This document shows positions 60,870 to 64,000 of a stretch of 64,000 nt of DNA, one piece after another. The notes beneath the pieces are model-generated. The model was not told the DNA's origin. It ran no database searches and saw only the letters and a list, made by a program, of their open reading frames with translations. Location of the stretch: NCBI GenBank assembly GCA_020024285.1, contig JAHHTZ010000001.1:248001-312000 (forward strand), read 5' to 3'. A program made the position numbers and the translations under genes. This stretch comes from Oscillospiraceae bacterium. GTDB taxonomy: Bacteria > Bacillota > Clostridia > Oscillospirales > Ruminococcaceae. Position 1 is the first letter of the stretch; each line of letters begins with the position of its first letter.

Positions 60870-62033
60870 CTATTTCTTCAGCAGGCGCTCAAATGCCCAG
60901 TCTTCGAGCAATGGGGTTTTCTCGCCGCGCATAATGAATTTTGCAAGGTCACGGCTTGCAGCTGGAGCTTCGATTACGCCATTGCCGCCGTATCCGGTAG
61001 CCAGCATATAGCCTTCGACTGGTGTTTCACCGAGGATCGGCAGGAAGTCTTTTGGCTCTGCTCTGTAGGACAGCCAGGAAGAAACAAGACCGCTGTCTAC
61101 GATGCCAGGAACTCTTGCATCGAGCTGATCGAGCAGGAAGTCGATGAAGTAGTCATCGGTACCGCCGGTTGCAGGAAGTTTGTCTGGGTCCCACTGACCT
61201 GCATGCATTGGGTTGTTGAGGTCCATAGACAGGTGAGATTTGCAGATGAAGATATTGTCGCCTGCTCTAAGTGCATAGAATGCCGGGTATTTGAGGACTG
61301 GGAAGGTGTAGCCCAGTTTTTTTCCTGGAGGGCAGAGGAAGAATGCTTCTGCTTTTGTATGCCAGATCGGAACATCAAGACCAACCATTTCGCCGGTGAA
61401 TTTGCTCCATGGGCCTGTGCAGTCTACAACATAGTCGAACTCGTATTCTTCGCCTTCGCTTGTTTTGAGTCCTTTTACTTTGTTGTTTTCTACTTTTACT
61501 TCGGTAACTTCAACGCCGGTTTTGATCACGCCGCCGTTGCTCTGCATTTTCTTTGCATATGTATTGGAGATCATGGTTCCGTCAAAGTAACCGTCATCCT
61601 GTGTATAGCCTGCGCCAAGGATGTTGTCGGTGGAGATATCAGGAAGGATCTCTTTGATTCTTTCTTTGTCTGTGATGTATTCGCCGGTGTAGCCTGCTGC
61701 TTTTGTCAGTGCGATACCGGTTTTGATAACAGATTCTACTTTTTCGTCGGTAGCAACAACGAGGGTACCTGTTTTATCAAAGCCTGCGGAGCCTTTTTCC
61801 TCTGCTTCCATCTTGAGGTAGGATTCAAAGCCATACAGTCTTACATCCCAGTATCTGTTTCTCAAAGAGTCGTCGAAAAGACATACAGTACCTGCAGATT
61901 TTGCAGTAGATGCGCCGCCGATGGTTGCTTTTTCAAATACTACAACCTCCGCATTGTCGTAAAGGCTAAGATGATAGCCGAGGCAGGTACCGGAAATTCC
62001 TCCGCCGATGATGCCAATTCTTTTCTTCTCCAT
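60870..62033 (-). CDS. DAO-family FAD-dependent oxidoreductase (sarcosine/glycine-oxidase-like)
   Basis: The 387-residue protein has the N-terminal dinucleotide site 'IGIIGGGISGTCLGYHL' (GxGxxG), an adenosine-binding Glu in 'VVVFEKA', the 'DCTGPWS' motif and a C-terminal 'ATGYGGNGVIEAP' typical of the D-amino-acid/sarcosine oxidase (DAO) family. With etfBA downstream it probably donates electrons to ETF instead of oxygen. The upstream gene is an N-carbamoyl hydrolase, hence an amino or imino acid is a possible substrate. Start uncertain: ATG at 62033 or 62039. Confidence 0.83.
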   Translation of the reverse strand: MEKKRIGIIGGGISGTCLGYHLSLYDNAEVVVFEKATIGGASTAKSAGTVCLFDDSLRNRYWDVRLYGFESYLKMEAEEKGSAGFDKTGTLVVATDEKVESVIKTGIALTKAAGYTGEYITDKERIKEILPDISTDNILGAGYTQDDGYFDGTMISNTYAKKMQSNGGVIKTGVEVTEVKVENNKVKGLKTSEGEEYEFDYVVDCTGPWSKFTGEMVGLDVPIWHTKAEAFFLCPPGKKLGYTFPVLKYPAFYALRAGDNIFICKSHLSMDLNNPMHAGQWDPDKLPATGGTDDYFIDFLLDQLDARVPGIVDSGLVSSWLSYRAEPKDFLPILGETPVEGYMLATGYGGNGVIEAPAASRDLAKFIMRGEKTPLLEDWAFERLLKK

Positions 62034-62061
62034 GTCCATACTTCCTTTCACTTTTTTTTAT

Positions 62062-63312
62062 TTAGCAGCAAGAATGATTCATGCTGTCTGCTTTCAAGAT
62101 TGTTTTAAGCAGGACCTCACAGCCCTTTTTGATGTCTTCTTTTTCTGTAAGCTCATAACGCGAGTGGCTGATCCCGTTGATGCTTGGGACAAAGATCATG
62201 CCGGTCGGGAATACCTGCGCCATGATGAGAGAATCGTGGAATGCGCCGCTTGGGATCACTGCATATGGATAGCCAAGCTCTTTTACGGATTCCTCGATGG
62301 TGTCCTTCACCCATTTGTTCATAGGCTCCGGTTTATGCTCTGAAATTTTTCGGAAGGTGAAGCTCTCCCCTGCGCTTTCGCATTCCTGCATCAGGCAGGC
62401 TTTTGCTGCTTCCTCGATTTTAAGCATGATCTCCTGGCTCTGGTCGCGGATTTCCAGATGGAAAATACATTGTCCCGGAACCACGTTTACAGAGTTTGGA
62501 ACCACCTTCATCGTTCCGACGGTTGCCACGGTAAAATCTTCCCCATGCTCTGCAACGAGCTGCGGAACCTTTGCAATAAAGCGGGATGCTGTTACAAGAG
62601 CATCCTTTCTGTCTGCCATTCTGGTGCTTCCGGCGTGGTTGGCTTCACCGTTTACAACAACCTCATAGCGGTTGACGCCTGCGATGGAGGATACAACGCC
62701 GATCGGGAGCTTGTTTCTGTCAAGGTATGCCCCCTGCTCTACATGAAGCTCGATAAAGCAATGAACAGAATCCTTTGCCTTTGCAGCCTTCGGAAGATCC
62801 TTCAGGTTCATTCCATAGCTTTTGATGACATCTGCGCGCTGCATCCCGTACATATCAATGTCGGACTCGCTTGCTCCTGCATCAAAGCCGCAGATCGCGC
62901 TGCTTCCCAGCAGTCCGCTTCCGAAGCGGAAGCCTTCTTCGTCGGTAAATACGATCACTTCGATCGGATGTTTTGTTTTATGTCCGGCAGCGACCAGTGC
63001 TTCGCACACTTCCAGTCCAGCCATGCATCCAACGACCCCGTCGAATTTTCCGCCGTCCGGAACCGTATCCAGATGGGAACCGACCATGATTGCCGGCAGG
63101 GATGGGTCTGTTCCTTCCAGACGTGCAATGATATTTCCTGCTTCGTCCACTCTGGGCTGGACCCCGATGCTTCGGAAATAGTTCATAAAGATTTCTCTTC
63201 CTGCAACATCTTCCTTAGAATAGGCGATTCTGCTGTGTGTACCGTCTTCCTGAGCACCGCATTCATAAAGCTCATTGAGTCTTGCAAAAACTCTTTCTGC
63301 GTTAATCTCCAA
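62062..63312 (-). CDS. M20-family N-carbamoyl/allantoate amidohydrolase, paralogue 2
   Basis: The 416-residue enzyme has 'MVGSHLDTVPDGGKFDG', 'FTDEEGFRFG', 'FIELHVEQGAYL', 'GEANHAGSTRMADRKDA', 'PSGAFHDSL' and 'GISHSRYE'. It belongs to the hydantoinase/carbamoylase group (N-carbamoyl-L-amino-acid hydrolase, beta-ureidopropionase or allantoate amidohydrolase). The start is TTG at 63312 with AAGGAGG seven bases upstream. It heads the operon with the FAD oxidoreductase and EtfBA and lies right after the palindrome at 63335. Confidence 0.85.
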   Translation of the reverse strand: MEINAERVFARLNELYECGAQEDGTHSRIAYSKEDVAGREIFMNYFRSIGVQPRVDEAGNIIARLEGTDPSLPAIMVGSHLDTVPDGGKFDGVVGCMAGLEVCEALVAAGHKTKHPIEVIVFTDEEGFRFGSGLLGSSAICGFDAGASESDIDMYGMQRADVIKSYGMNLKDLPKAAKAKDSVHCFIELHVEQGAYLDRNKLPIGVVSSIAGVNRYEVVVNGEANHAGSTRMADRKDALVTASRFIAKVPQLVAEHGEDFTVATVGTMKVVPNSVNVVPGQCIFHLEIRDQSQEIMLKIEEAAKACLMQECESAGESFTFRKISEHKPEPMNKWVKDTIEESVKELGYPYAVIPSGAFHDSLIMAQVFPTGMIFVPSINGISHSRYELTEKEDIKKGCEVLLKTILKADSMNHSCC

Positions 63313-63334
63313 GACGCGCCCTCCTTCGTTGTAT

Positions 63335-63363
63335 AAACTATATAAAGAAATTTTATATAGTTT
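63335..63363. promoter_or_regulatory. Perfect 12-bp palindrome upstream of the amidohydrolase-FAD-ETF operon
   Basis: AAACTATATAAA (63335-63346) and its exact complement (63352-63363) are separated by GAAAT. It lies 23 bases before the TTG start, in an AT-rich region between the operon and the PucR-type gene, and does not end in a T-run, so an operator is more likely than a terminator. Confidence 0.7.
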
Positions 63364-63481
63364 CAAGGATTTTATTTATTATCTCTATTTACTATTATAT
63401 CTTTTTTTTCACAAATTTCATCGGAACGTTTGGGCAAAAAATTTTGTTTTTTTTATCCACTTTAGGGAAAATCTTAGGATT

Positions 63482-64000
63482 TTATAGGTTTTCCTGGTGT
63501 TTATAGATCTTATATGCCACCATTCCGATGCGAATGGCAAGAACTTCCTCCGAATTATCAAAATCGATCCCTGTGATTTTGACTATTTTTTCCATGCGGT
63601 AGGCTGCCGTTTTATAATGGATGTAAAGCTCCTGCGCTGTTTTTGTAAGATTTTGGTTTTTGTCGAGGTATGTTTGCAGGGTGATGATCAGATCCTCCCG
63701 CTGCCCCTTTTTATATTGGTAGAGTTTTTGCAGCGATTCCGGAATATATTCAAGCAGTGCCTCCGGAGATTTTACCTTGCACAGCAGCTGCAGTGCCCCC
63801 ATGTCCGAGAAATTCATGATGTGCACCGTTTGATCCCCGACAATATCCATAAACAGGAAGGCATCGTTTGCCTCACGGTAGCTGTTCTTCAAATTTGCAA
63901 GGCTCTGGACGACCTTTCCGGTTCCTGCCCGGATGAGCACATTGGTCCCATGCTCGATCATATTGTTTTGGATCTGGGCAACTGCCGTTTTGATCTTCTC
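63482..64000 (-). CDS. PucR-family transcriptional regulator (5' end cut by window)
   Basis: The visible 172 codons include the C-terminal helix-turn-helix ('YLDKNQNLTKTAQELYIHYKTAAYRMEKI') of the PucR/CdaR family and, before it, the GGDEF-like linker region. The frame is open past 63961 to the window end, so the N-terminal sensor part is missing. PucR activates purine catabolic genes in Bacillus. Here it lies upstream of the amidohydrolase operon and is a good candidate regulator of the island. Confidence 0.87.
   Translation of the reverse strand, partial: EKIKTAVAQIQNNMIEHGTNVLIRAGTGKVVQSLANLKNSYREANDAFLFMDIVGDQTVHIMNFSDMGALQLLCKVKSPEALLEYIPESLQKLYQYKKGQREDLIITLQTYLDKNQNLTKTAQELYIHYKTAAYRMEKIVKITGIDFDNSEEVLAIRIGMVAYKIYKHQENL

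Noticed and set aside
1..64000. CRISPR arrays, tRNA or rRNA genes, insertion sequences, prophage
   Set aside because: No regularly spaced repeats, transposase, integrase or phage proteins and no recognisable tRNA or rRNA segments were seen on either strand.

Overview
This 64 kb window comes from a low-to-medium GC anaerobic Firmicute, most likely a gut Clostridia member (Oscillospirales or Lachnospirales; the sequence does not let me choose). The signs are the ylxM-ffh-rpsP-khpA-rimM-trmD and hprK-murB-rapZ-whiA-dnaE gene orders, the radical-SAM/DUF2344 gene pair, HPr/HprK, strong AGGAGG ribosome sites, and catabolism with no respiratory genes. Most genes lie on the minus strand. I saw no rRNA, tRNA, insertion sequence, phage or CRISPR.

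Region 1 (1-9.7 kb) is mixed housekeeping: the 5' part of sbcD, a DUF1275 membrane protein broken by an in-frame stop, a methyltransferase, a self-regulated GntR(YtrA)-ABC operon with a palindromic operator on its -10 box, a processive glycosyltransferase, a RING-like zinc/membrane protein, rpsF-ssb-rpsR and a GNAT acetyltransferase. Region 2 (9.7-21 kb) holds conserved genome-maintenance and translation genes: coaD, rsmD, uvrC, HPr, trmD, rimM, khpA, rpsP, ffh, ylxM, rplS and the radical-SAM pair.

Region 3 (21-30 kb) is one minus-strand operon. It encodes a BMP-type nucleoside ABC importer, an MTA/SAH/5'-deoxyadenosine-type deaminase, a purine nucleoside phosphorylase, MtnA isomerase and a class II aldolase. 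Together these form a plausible anaerobic salvage route that turns 5'-methylthioadenosine and/or 5'-deoxyadenosine into hypoxanthine, DHAP and a small aldehyde. Region 4 (30-39.5 kb) has a low-molecular-weight phosphatase, a DUF1266 gene that may be frameshifted, dnaE, whiA, rapZ, murB, hprK and, divergent from hprK, a Crh-like HPr paralogue that has lost the His-15 loop.

Region 5 (39.6-64 kb) is a large allantoin/purine-ring catabolic island: a tandem allantoinase-NCS1 permease cassette (two copies), two M20 amidohydrolases, AllE, AllD, a natural AllF-AllG fusion, a detached AllH, carbamate kinase, an LctP-type permease, a DAACS symporter, an XRE-GntR-FCD fused regulator and a PucR regulator cut by the window end. 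The predicted route is allantoin to allantoate, ureidoglycine, ureidoglycolate and oxalurate, then oxamate plus carbamoyl phosphate, with ATP made by carbamate kinase. A separate operon at the end (amidohydrolase, FAD oxidoreductase, EtfB, EtfA) follows a perfect 12-bp palindrome. It looks like an ETF-linked oxidative module whose substrate I cannot name, and it is the best candidate here for undescribed biology.
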